Shown in pieces: positions 45,040-54,939 of a DNA stretch of 64,000 nt. The position numbers and the translations under genes were made by a program. Origin of the DNA: Dipteris shenzhenensis (taxonomy: Eukaryota > Polypodiophyta > Polypodiopsida > Gleicheniales); assembly GCA_047967505.1 (NCBI GenBank), contig CM106539.1; one strand, written 5' to 3'. The notes under the pieces are model-generated. The model was not told where the DNA came from and did not search any database. It was given only the letters and a program-made list of their open reading frames with translations. Position 1 is the first letter of the stretch, and every line of letters starts with the position of its first letter.

Positions 45040-45212
45040 TGAAAACTCAGGTGGGAAGGGGGGAAGGGAGGGGAGGAGAGGGGGGGGGGGTGTGGAGGGG
45101 GGTAGTGGGGTGGAGGAGGGGGGTGGGGGGGTCAGGGTGGGTGGAGGGTGGAGGGGGGGGGGAAGGGGTGGGGGAGCAGGAAAGGGGGGGTGGAGGGGGT
45201 GGGTGGTGAAAA
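45040..45212. repeat. G-run tract with G-quadruplex potential
   Basis: More than a dozen runs of three to ten G on the plus strand are spaced by one to several bases. The density exceeds the usual four-run quadruplex rule many times over. The Gly-rich open frames across it are compositional. Confidence 0.85.
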
Positions 45213-46624
45213 CTTTATGGATAGAAACCTTGACAAAAATTCAAAGGGAGGAGGAGATAATTACCTACAATGCTCTCCTAATTCTTTGTCGATGTAACAG
45301 GATTGTTGAGGGTGAATATACGGTGGGTGGATGGCTATCATTGCAAGAAGGGCTCGAAGCAACTCGACGATGAGGATGGGAGTAGGGTGGTGGTTGATGG
45401 AGAGGGAGGAGTGTCGCTCAGAATGGGAAAGAGGATGGAGGCCATATGTGGAAGAAGAAGAATGAGAGGTGGAGTGGGTTTTTATAAGAATGGAGATGGG
45501 AGGGGTTTAGGGTTAGGGTTAAACCCTAGAACCTTCCCGTGCCCCATAACTTTTCATGGTGGCTAGCTCGGATTGCTCTTCTGTAAAAAGGAGAAACGTT
45601 CAAAATTCTAGCTCTACATATTGATGTCAATTAGATGGCTTGGTTTGTTCTTGAAGTGCCTGTGTTTTAATAAATAAATAATTTCTTAAGGTAATAATCT
45701 AAGGTTGATGATTTGGGGTTGTTTTTGGCTAGAGTTGGGAATTCTTTTTTACTCTCCTAGCCCTTGAGTGATATATTTGTGATAGTTCATGGTAGTTTTT
45801 TCTTTACACCACATACTTGTATATGTCTACTTGTTACTTCAGATGCTAGTCTCCCTGACAACGGCGCCAAATGTTGGCTCTTTCCCACGACTTTTGCCAA
45901 AAGAGCAAGGTGTTCTAAGTATGGAGGGTTTCGAGGTTTTTTGTCACCTATAGATATATCGATGTCATCATTGTAGTATAAGTGTGGATGAGTACCTTGG
46001 ATCGTATTCTAGTGAGAGACGCAGGCTTAAATATGGGAAGCAAAAGTTGCACATGCATGTGTGAAAGAAATGTTCATCAACATGGTCATGGTAATGGAAG
46101 CTTCTTCCTCCATTAGGGGTTGAAAGTTTTAGAAAGAGTTTAAGGGTTAGAGGGAGGTTCAAGATTTAGAAGGGGGTCTAGGGTTCAGAGGGGGGTCCAA
46201 GGTTTAGAAGGGGTTTCAATGTTAGAAGCGATTTTAGGGTTAGAAGGAGAATCCAACATAGCAGAGTACATGGTGGAGAACTCATCTCCCTCATAGGTTG
46301 TGGAGTTCAAGGGTTGAAGAACTAGACTAAGAGAGTAAGGGTTGAGGGGAAGCATAGGAGGGGGAGAGGAAGAAGGGAGGAGGAAAGGGAGAGGAGGAGG
46401 TGCAAGGTTAGAGGAGAAGGAGAGGAGGCAAGGTTGGAGGAGAAGGGAGTAAGAGGCAAGGTTAGGACATACTTTTGGACATGAAGTGCAAGGGAGCATG
46501 GACACTTGGAGACAATATCATGGAACACCAAAGTAGAACTCAACACAATGTCCCAAAGAATCTGGGCTTCATTCCATTATGGGTGATTTATACAAGTTGG
46601 AGAGCTTCTCTCTTTGCATGTAGG
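45213..46624. other. No recognised gene; telomere-like palindrome and purine-rich tract
   Basis: At 45506-45528 TTTAGGGTTAGGG is followed by TTAAACCCTA, a short inverted telomere-like motif containing the plant telo-box AAACCCTA. From 46120 to 46470 the sequence is purine-rich with degenerate GGGTTAGA(A/G)GG words. Open frames there are compositional. No gene is supported. Confidence 0.45.
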
Positions 46625-46922
46625 AACTGTAAGAATTTCTCTCTCTACATGTAGAGCTTGCATCTATGATGTACATATAGAAGTTGCATTATGCATGACA
46701 TTGTAGGACTTGCATGTAGGAGTTGCATGTAGAACATGCATGTAGGAGTTGTTTGTAGAACATGACTTGCATGTAGGAGTTGTATGTAGAAGTTGCATGT
46801 AGGACTTGCATGTAGAACATGCATGTAGGATTTGTATATAGAACATGCATGTAGGACTTGCATGTAGGATTTGTATGTAGAACATGGATGTAGGAGTTGC
46901 ATGTAGAACATGCATGTTGAAT
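46625..46922. repeat. GCATGTAG minisatellite
   Basis: About 20 imperfect units of 12-15 bases built on GCATGTAG(G/A)A(G/C)TT and GTAGAACAT run without interruption. The related open frames on the minus strand (His/Thr/Met/Leu-rich) come from the repeat itself. Confidence 0.88.
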
Positions 46923-48461
46923 TCTTAAGAGATTATTCCTAGCCTTATGCAAGTACAAGCAGAGCTTTTGGGCTACTCTACACACACATTCTGTGCTACT
47001 TAAGTCCATGTTGGCATAGAGTCAACATCAGTTCACGAAGCATGAAGATCATCCTCATTTATTAAGCATTGGTCATGATCATCCCATAAGTTGGGCCAAT
47101 TAAGCAAAATAAATATGTATGTTTGCCTAGGTATAATAGGCATATGTTCTTTGCTATGGTAACTCCTTATGTCTCTTGCTTGTATCATAGTGCTCTACAT
47201 TTTGGACAAGCTATGGCATGGTCATGTGCATCCAAATATTTGGGTAATAATGGATGGAGCTATAGTTCATATCCAATTAATGCTACTACACAAGACCTTT
47301 CTTTGGCTCTTTCTAAGCCTCTCAAACCATGTTACCTTTTGGAAGAAATGTAAGAAGAAAATTATGCAAAAATAAAAATAGAAAGTTTGATTAAATATGT
47401 CTAAAAAAAGCTTTTGTTACAATACAATAATGTCTCCTATGAGAAAACAGAGGTAACACTTATGTTAGAGCATTAGCAGCTTACAGATTCAATGTGAGAA
47501 GAATTATAATGAGAAAATATGTGCTAAACCCTCTATATAATATCTTATTTGCCTCATCACTAAGTTGAGCCTCCTTTAGATTCATGGGCCATGCTTTTAA
47601 CTACTCTCCATCTCTTGGAAGACCCTCTTCTTCGTATTCATCCTTGGAGCACTATCAAATATGCATGTATCATGTAAGACAATAAATCATCTAACACATT
47701 ATCACTCTTTGTACGTACATATTCACATGCTTGGTCTTCCCTCATTCTACTTCCTCTCTTTGCATGTGCTTCTTTTAGCAATTGTCGATAGTTTTCATTT
47801 AGTTATGATTCTTGAGGTCAATACTGCAATGTATTATGTTGCTTTCATTTGATTCACATCAAACACCCTAAAATAGAATAACCACATATTGAAACAAGTT
47901 TTGAATCCCACATAAGATCGATGATCATTAAATTACAAGTATAAACCCTCATGCTCATATCTCCTTAGTGTGTTGCAAATGTGCATGCAATTTAAATCAC
48001 CCATAGTCTCAATCCAAAATTGTCTACTTATGGCATCCTTACATCATGCATATTGTCATAATATCTTATGATATAGGAAATCAAAATAATTTATAGGTTT
48101 CTTTGCCACATCTTAGATGCTTCATGACATATGAAAATCGTTAAATTTAATGTTATAGTATGTTAATTTTTATACATCAATATTCTTTAGTCTCAAGGTT
48201 CCAGATCTACATGAATCAAAGAGGGATGGCTATGCATGGAGAGCTTGCAGATGTGCGTGACATGCTAAAAAGGGTTATGGATGTGTTCAAGAGAGTTGCC
48301 AAAGTCGTCTCTTGCACTTCAATCGCTTGAAAAACATTTTGGAAATCTTTTCGACAGGCTACAATGTTTGAAAAATCCTTAAATCTTGTGGTTGTCTTTA
48401 ATTATGGACTTACTAATGTATTTTCATTATTATTTTTTCAACACTTTCATGGTGAGCTCTC
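46923..48461. other. No recognised gene
   Basis: AT-rich sequence in which neither coding exons nor mobile-element domains are recognisable. It forms the distal 3' flank of the JAZ gene on the other strand. Confidence 0.5.
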
Positions 48462-48469
48462 CTCACAGT

Positions 48470-48824
48470 CACTCCTACATACATATACTCAACCACTCAT
48501 ACATATTCATACACAGACCACCCATTACCCATGATGTAGATAGCATGGTGTTTCCTCCGAAAAATTGCCAAATACCCAGGAAGCTGGCTTGGAACATGAG
48601 GTTTTCCTGAATTTCCTGTAATTGCAAATAAACATTTAAAATTCTGCATCGTTTAAATATTGAAAATACAGGGTAGGCGCGTTCAACGCTTAAATAAAGA
48701 ATTGTGTCATTTAGATAGAAGAGGGAGGGCTGGAGGTGCCTCTCGAAGGGGTATATTTTTGTAAAGCAATTGACAATCTCTTCAATACAAGAAGAGAGAT
48801 TCTTTGGTAAAAGAATTGACAATG
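48470..48824. mobile_element. Dispersed element, short copy (B), with 8-bp target duplication
   Basis: 355 bp matching the ends of the copy at 7851-8546 but lacking its middle 341 bp. It is flanked by perfect CTCACAGT on both sides (48462-48469 and 48825-48832), which marks it as an inserted unit. Eight bases would suit a hAT-type transposon, but the ends (CACTCCTAC and TTGACAATG) form no clear inverted repeat. A minus-strand frame of 115 codons (48822-48475) is open and shares its first 80 or so residues with the other copy. It lies 161 bp past the stop codon of the JAZ gene. Confidence 0.8.
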
Positions 48825-48985
48825 CTCACAGTACAGATGATGCCGCTATTATCGGTAGCATTTGGGTGGCACCAAAAAACTTATGTACACGCTCTGCTAG
48901 AATCCAGGTAGATTAAATTAGAGCACAATATGTTTGATGTTTTGTCATAATCCACTAGCATTATGCTGATGTGCGAGTGCGATTG

Positions 48986-50282
48986 TTAAACCGGTGATGG
49001 CAAAGATGGCGTTGAGCGAGGCCTCTTGGATATTCTGGCAGGCTCCTCTTCGCTCCCGCGTGCATTGATCTCCACCGGGCTGAAGGCGGACCTGCGTAAT
49101 TCCAATCCACAGTCTTAGAGTGTTATCGTAAGCGACGATATCAAATTAACTTATAACTATACAGCAGTGGTGCACAATATGAAGGACACTGCACCCACCT
49201 GTCTTTTCGTTTCTCCAGGAATCGTGTCAATGACGCCTTTCTAGCAAAAGGAAGATCTGATATAGCCACAAAATCCCAAAGAAACTCATTGCTTGGTCTG
49301 CAGACCCGAAATAAAAACTCATCAAACGTAAGATAATCAGGAGGTAGAAGAAACGCGTGATACCTCTGTGAGAACGTGCACCAAACTGCTCTTTCGACCT
49401 TGAGGCTTGAAAAGGACAAGAGAGTTTGGCTGTGCGGGACTCAAGAGGCAAAGTGAAGGACATTCCTGGCTCTCTTGTGCGCATGGAACCGCTCACCGCT
49501 ATGGGTGTGCTTGCGGCCCCAAGCGAGTTGGAATCTGGCGTGGACCGTCCGGCCGTGAGATGTGAGGAGCACGAGCTGCCGCCGCTGCCCGCAAGAAGCA
49601 TGATAGCATGTGCCTGCAGTGCGGATTACCATCGTTAGCCTGGGTGTCAACAGTCATACCACAGAATATAGTGTATATAGACATTGTCGGCCGACTAAGT
49701 CTAACCTCATTAGCCGGAACATCGTCGTGAACATTGATGATGCCTGAATAGAAGATTGTGAGCTGGGACATTGATTGTACACGTGCATTCGAGTGGTCTG
49801 TGATGGGTTGTTGCTTGGACTGACTACATTCGATGTTGTGAGGTTCAGGGGCCCTGAACGGCTCCCGGAAGATGCATCTGCCGTTGTGCGTGGAGGTGCT
49901 GCTATATTCGTTCTGGAGAAAAAAATTACAGAATGAGGATACGTTCATAGGCGTGAAGTAAACAGAATTCAGATTCATCGAATCGTGCCCACATACAGAT
50001 TGCTGCTTCAACGGGCGGAAGGTTGAGGAAGGCGATCCTGGAGGAGGGCCTGTGCCATAACTTTACGATAGATCCTATTTTAGATGAGATATCGGCCTAG
50101 TTGGGCGCATGAAAAGCACAGAGGGCAAAGGGAGAAGTAGTACCTGGAGCCGTTGTTAGCTGCGAATGAGAAGAAGCGGCGGCGAGGTGGTGAAAGAAGA
50201 TTTGTTGCAATGCGCGAGACGCGTGTTCACGGGCCTTGAGGGAGAGGGAAGCAGCAGCGACAGAAGGAGGAGGAGGCTCCAT
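48986..50282 (-). CDS. JAZ: JAZ/TIFY jasmonate-signalling repressor, five exons
   Basis: Nuclear co-repressor: JAZ proteins hold MYC-type factors inactive, recruit NINJA/TOPLESS through the TIFY domain, and are degraded by COI1 when jasmonoyl-isoleucine binds the Jas degron. Proposed exons (minus): 50282-50144, 50049-49706, 49613-49364, 49256-49199 and 49091-48986. Introns are 94, 92, 107 and 107 nt, all GT-AG. They join in frame to 897 nt, 298 residues. The TIFY core SQLTIFYSGIINVHDDVPAN has its TIFYSG at residues 144-149 and continues AHAIMLLAGSG across intron 2. The Jas degron LPFARKASLTRFLEKRKDR spans residues 246-264, with intron 4 splitting codon 264. The usual distal PY is PV (269-270), and KRPR at 286-289 could serve as a nuclear signal. 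The N-terminus (MEPPPPSVAAAS) is less certain. No poly(A) signal is clear. Confidence 0.87.
49092..49198 (-). other. Jas intron (intron 4), retention would truncate JAZ
   Basis: A 107-nt GT-AG intron interrupts codon 264 at the end of the Jas helix, the conserved position of the Jas intron in JAZ genes. If retained, the frame reads 18 more residues (WVQCPSYCAPLLYSYKLI) to a TGA at 49143-49141. That gives a 282-residue protein lacking the normal tail. Retention at this position is known in other plants to give jasmonate-insensitive repressor forms. Whether it happens here is inference. Confidence 0.65.
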
Positions 50283-50439
50283 GGAATTTGTTGAGAGAAG
50301 CGGGTATGTTTTGGAACGTCCAAACAGATGGGAATAGTTTTGTGATCACACGACCGATGATGGGTTGATGATCTACAAATTACAAATAGAAAGAGGAAAC
50401 ATGTGCAGAAATGAACCGCCGAATTGCCGCGTGAATGGG

Positions 50440-50620
50440 GAGCAGGATTTTTCCATGCGTGTGTTCCTCGCACACGTTTTACTTATGTGATTGGAAATTA
50501 TAGGCTCACTCGCCAATCCAAAAAAGCACACGTTGTTCACATGTTCAAAAAACCACACGTTGGAAATTATAGGCTCACGCAGCAGTCTAAAAACCCACAC
50601 GGTGCTAGAGATCGAGGGAG
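50440..50620 (-). promoter_or_regulatory. JAZ upstream region with duplicated CACACGTT module
   Basis: Between about 190 and 320 bases upstream of the JAZ ATG, CACACGTT occurs at 50471-50478, 50527-50534 and 50554-50561, and CACACGGT at 50596-50603. CACATG, an E-box variant MYC2-type factors can bind, lies at 50538-50543. A 19-bp unit (TTGGAAATTATAGGCTCAC) repeats at 50491-50509 and 50560-50578, each followed by one or more CACACG words. I infer a locally duplicated cis-module of ACGT/E-box type. No clear TATA box is seen. Confidence 0.5.
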
Positions 50621-52259
50621 TTGTGCTACACTCGCCAAATTGCAGCCTCAATTCCAGTGTCTAAACCTCCAATCTCGTCACCATGTCCACTAATGGAAAG
50701 CTTCTCGAGAGGATTAATATGTATAACTTAACAAGGGTGCACAAGTGCACATGGGCACTACATCAAGTGCTTTTTTTTGTCTGTAAAAAGAATGATCTCC
50801 ATAAATCCATACTAATTAGCAGTTTGAAAACACAACTCAACTAACTCTTTTTAAAAATTTACACGTGGAAATTCACAAAACAAGTTTTAATCGTCCATTA
50901 TAGCACTCCCTCTTAGGAGGCAATGATAATAAAGCCGCGTTGCAAAGCTACCCTTAAATTAAAGATTATCTACTTCAACATTTTAATTAATAAGGTCTAT
51001 TTTGATATGTCCCTTAAATAGAATTAAGGTCAACCCTATCATGCATTCCAAAAAAACAAAGGCATATCATTTTCTCAATCCGGATTTCTCAATTTCATTG
51101 GGAATTTTACACAACAAACCGGTTTTCATGAGCATTATATCTCACCTTTTCTGTCGGCAATGAGGGAATATGACCAGCCAAATTTACACTTGGCATGCAA
51201 TTCTCACATACCAAGAAAGAGTGTGTCATGCAATATTAGGAGTGCAGATGCAATTCTCACCCAAAAAGAAAGAGTGTGCCGTGCAATAGTAGGAGCATGA
51301 ATGGATGAGAAGTTTTAAGTGGAGCAACTATATATCCACTTAACATCACCTTTTTAAAAATTTTAAAAGGATCTTGGTGGCAGTTTCCCTAGCACTGGTG
51401 AGCAAGGTAAACTTACTACGAGTAGTCAAGATTAGGGACGACGGGGCATGGGGATGCCCCATTCCAAGAAATTGGAGGTCGCTAGCAAGTGGGACCCACG
51501 GTCCTTCCTTATTGTAAGGGCCTGGAGAATGGCTGAATTATTAGAGTTTGTTATTCCAACGAGTGACTTGACTATTTCGCCTAGTAACCTCATGATTCTA
51601 GCCCATGACCTCATACAAGACATAACCTAGTGACTTTGATGGAATAGAATGACTTGCTTTCTCTATTCAGCACTTTTCTCCTTTACCTTTAACTTACAAG
51701 AACTATGTAAAAAAGAGACCTTTGACCCTTTAAAATTCTTCCTTTCTTACAATTTCCTATTGCCATTCTTTATATGCTCCCTTGGTTTTCTATGTATCAA
51801 CTTTTTCTCTCTTTTTGCCTTGCATTTCATGCAAGATCTCGGCGTGCAATATTGACTATCTATGTAATAGTGATTGTTGTAATGCTCAAGCTGCTAATTG
51901 GGATAGTGCTAATACCATGTTAGGTTACTACATGGTTCCATTGTATTATGTTGATTGGGCTAGGGATACCACATGTCAAGCAAGCCCTAGGTTTTGAGGT
52001 AGCTCACTACTACTGGCTACATATCACAAATGCATGAAATCTGATGGAGGGGCAAGTCAAGGAGCTGCCGAGGATTATAGGGTGTAGATACTGCTATAGG
52101 GTTCAAAGGTTGAGATGGCCACGATGTGCTAGCTATGGCACACAGCTATCATATTGAAAAGAGCTAGAAAGAGTTGGGCAAAGCTATAGACGGATAGGCA
52201 AATTATAAGAGCAAATCTAGGGCACAAAGGCCAAGAAGTTGTAGAATCCCAAGAAGTCT
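50621..52259. other. No recognised gene
   Basis: Distal JAZ upstream sequence and AT-rich DNA. A roughly 40-bp unit with ATGCAATTCTCAC and AAAGAGTGTG recurs at 51190-51290. A 60-codon frame is open near 51448-51630 on both strands without a recognisable motif. Nothing else is supported. Confidence 0.45.
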
Positions 52260-52560
52260 TATCTCTTTGCAATAAAAAGAATAACTAGATACCTGTATGT
52301 ACATAGATTATGGATTGCATAACACCAAGCCATCCAACTTACACTTCCATGGATACATTGATGCTGATTGGGCAAGATCTGCTAGACTAAGTGGAAACAC
52401 CTTCAATCTTGGCTCCATCACTTTGTGATGACAAAGCAAGGTGCAACAATAGTAGTGTTGTCTCCCATTGCAGTAGAGTTTAGAGGGTCCACCAATGCTA
52501 CATGTGTTGAGATATGGTGCCATGAGCACATAGATTAAAGGCTAAGGTATGGTATAGGAA
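52260..52560 (+). pseudogene. copia RNase H remnant
   Basis: On the plus strand LHNTKPSNLHFHGYIDADWA continues into a degenerate RSARLSGNTFNLGS. After a frame change come MTKQGATIVVLSPIAVEFRG and STNATCVEIW. This is the order of copia RNase H (the DADWA catalytic block, then the equivalent of ALSSTEAEY). The SPIAVEF form of the second block retains Glu. A stop and a frame break make it a pseudogene. It is immediately followed by a polypurine tract and an LTR, as at the 3' end of a copia element. Confidence 0.75.
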
Positions 52561-52635
52561 AGAATTAAAGTAGCCACGCTAGGATGTGGACTACATGATG
52601 TGGAGATGTGGATCAAGGATATCCACAAGGAGAGA

Positions 52636-52881
52636 TGTGGATCAGAGGATTCCATAAGTGTTGACTATTGTAAGGGCACTCTCTATATAAGAGGCCTATC
52701 ATGTATTGTTGAGAGAGAAATGCACATACACTCAAGATTCTGTTTATGAGTCCAAGCTAATCTATCTTGGAACCTAATTGACTTGAGGTACATGTCATGA
52801 GCACTCTCTTCATCATATTTCCACACAGGTTCCATCCACCTTAGAGCGCTCCATAGATCCTGAGGCACACATGTTTTCTCA
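52636..52881 (+). repeat. copia LTR (246 bp) between RNase H and a primer-binding site
   Basis: TGTGGATCAG follows AAGGAGAGA, a polypurine tract, and the segment ends TTTTCTCA. TATATAA at 52684-52690 is the likely TATA box. Directly after the LTR is TGGTATCAAAGCC, an initiator-Met-type primer site. The LTR therefore has element 3' sequence on its left and element 5' sequence on its right, the junction expected from head-to-tail copies or LTR recombination. The start is placed by the TG and tract, and could shift. Confidence 0.65.
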
Positions 52882-52894
52882 TGGTATCAAAGCC
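52882..52894 (+). other. Primer-binding site after the 246-bp LTR
   Basis: TGGTATCAAAGCC differs at one base from the copia primer site TGGTATCAGAGCC and abuts the LTR end without spacer. The leader-like sequence of a copia element follows. Confidence 0.65.
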
Positions 52895-54597
52895 TAGGTC
52901 TAGTCTCCTAGATTAGTTGTAGGCATCTTGTAGGGTTGCCTTAGGAGCACATGTTAGTTTTAGTTTTAGATTGAGAGAATTCCATCCATGAGAATTTGAG
53001 ATATTTCCATTCTTGTGAGAGCTAGATCAATTTCTTTGATTGTGTGTGTGAGAGAGAGAGAGACAGATTCATGTTCATGAATGCCTCTTGAGTGATTGTT
53101 CATGTTAGAGATTTGCTGAGAGATCCTTGTGTTTGAGAGAGATTTGAGAGAAAAGATTTCAAGAGGGAGAGAGAGCCTGAAGCTCTACCTACACCCATCT
53201 CCAATAATTAGCCTCTCCAAACGAGCAACCTTGGATGAGAAGCTAGAGTAGGTAAGACCTTCATGGCTCGCTCCCACAGTAGCTACCCAACTAGCTACTC
53301 CTACGACCCTCAAGGCAAGCCTACAACAGCGCCAATCCCCAAACAACAACAACTCCCAACTCCCGCACCTCCAAGCAAATGACTCTCCCAAAAAAGAAAA
53401 AGGGTTGCCTCCTGCAGAGACGTATGTCTCACTCCAATGTCAGAGCAACCGCCTATCTACTCAGCCAAGCTACTCTTTACCAGCAGCTTCTATAGATCTA
53501 ATAACAACTCCAAGATGCCCACGCTCCAGGAAAAATGGCACATGCAATAGACTGCATTTGCATCAATGGGCAAATGACCTACAGTATTGAACGGGCGATG
53601 GCAAACTAGCCCGAGCTCAAAAACACATAAGGGAGCGTTAATTACTCCTCGACGGCCTCACGGGACTACATTCCTATGATGACCATCTAGAGCTTCCGGA
53701 CGTGAACAGCTCCCACAAGTTGCCATGGACGGGCTCCGATACCCAGCGCTCCATAGCCAGCAAAAGCACTAGCCCAACTAGCTACTCTAGCAACCGGCTT
53801 CAAAGTTCACGACAACAGCTCCAATAGTGGCTCCCTCGACTCTATGCCAGGCTTTGCCATGCATCCATTTGGCTCGATAGTGCCCTCAGTGACAGATGAC
53901 TTAGCGCGTACGGAACAACCAAGCTCTCCTCTCCCCGAGGCGCTCTCCGTTTCCCAAGGTCTCAGAAAAGACACAAGGATAGGACTTAACCTTGGTTAAG
54001 TTTATCTGACCTCAAGTGTGCAGAGGATAAGGACACGTGGCAGATAATATTTTTAACCATGGTTAGGTTCAACTAACCTTGATTAGCCTAGGTGTGGTTA
54101 GACCCAAGTCTGGTCAACTCAACCCACACTAAACCATGGTTAGATTTAAGTTCAGGATTGGTTAACTGCCACATAAGCATGCACATTCAGCAGTGCCACC
54201 CAAGCATAGTCCCTTTGTAAGCACAGGCTTGTATGCAACATATGAACCCCTGTGCCACATCATCAAGGGCCATTTCTTGATCACAACTTCGACAAGGCGT
54301 AACTTCCAATCCAAGAAGAGTTTGGACACTCTCCAAAAAGGAAAAGTGATCGTCTTTTTGAGCTCTACGCACCTGTCAAGTTAGAATGATTGTTTGTAAT
54401 TAGACATTGCCGTCGAAGCAAAACTAAGCTCATGGTAAGACCTTTGCAACAAATGCTAAAGCAACGCATGAACACAAAAAGCATGCCGAAAGCACAAGTG
54501 CATGAGATGACCATAGCACAAATCATGGCATCCACAAATAAAGCATTAAGGCACATGGAAGAAAAAAGAATGGCATGCATCAAGCTATATCAAGCAA
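52895..54597. other. copia leader-like and unrecognised sequence
   Basis: Begins as untranslated leader after the primer site, with GA patches at 53041-53062 and 53165-53175. From about 53200 to 53960 it is C-rich with short frames lacking motifs. From 53985 to 54165 the words AACC(T/A)TGGTTA recur. No Gag is recognised. Confidence 0.4.
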
Positions 54598-54935
54598 AGT
54601 TATAGGACTCTCTGTTTGATGACAATTTGTAGAGTATTTTGAGCTAATTGTAAAGGTATCCAATGTATCACTCTTCTCTTTGGTGCAGATAGGCTCGTTG
54701 AGCTTATGGCCTTGGCGAATCCCTTCCTTCTCCCTATGCTTGAGTACAACATCCCTTGGGATGTTACCATCTTCATTCTCATCTAAAGGAGGAAATTATG
54801 GTGTGTTCTCTTGGCATAAAAGCTTATTTTTAATGTTCATTTGCCTGTGATAAAGATCTATGCCACTAAGATTGGAAGTAGTAGGAAGTGAAGAGGTGCA
54901 TGAAGTTTATTACCCCCAACTTCATGTCATAATAC
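54598..54935 (+). repeat. Tat-associated repeat segment, short copy
   Basis: Matches 16306-16752 but lacks about 115 bp after the first 70 bases. It contains the 81-bp open frame at 54706-54786 (starts MALANPFLLPML) that corresponds to the one at 16527-16607. It ends with the same hairpin, CATGAAGTT at 54899-54907 and AACTTCATG at 54918-54926. The match stops right after the hairpin in both copies. Confidence 0.78.
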
Positions 54936-54939
54936 TATA

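Noticed and set aside
44994-45566. Gly-rich ORFs across the G-run tract
   Set aside because: They are produced by the low-complexity composition.
46645-47009. Long His/Thr/Met-rich ORFs on the minus strand
   Set aside because: They are translations of the GCATGTAG minisatellite and stay open in several frames.
48470-48824. hAT transposon assignment from the 8-bp duplication
   Set aside because: The terminal bases do not form a convincing inverted repeat and no transposase is seen, so only the insertion itself is claimed.
49257-49303. Alternative acceptor at TCTGCAG for JAZ exon 4
   Set aside because: It puts the downstream Jas sequence out of frame and meets a stop. The acceptor at 49257/49256 gives the intact degron.
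49920-49949. 30-nt GT...AG segment in JAZ exon 2 as an intron
   Set aside because: It is far below the minimum plant intron size, and reading through keeps the frame open.
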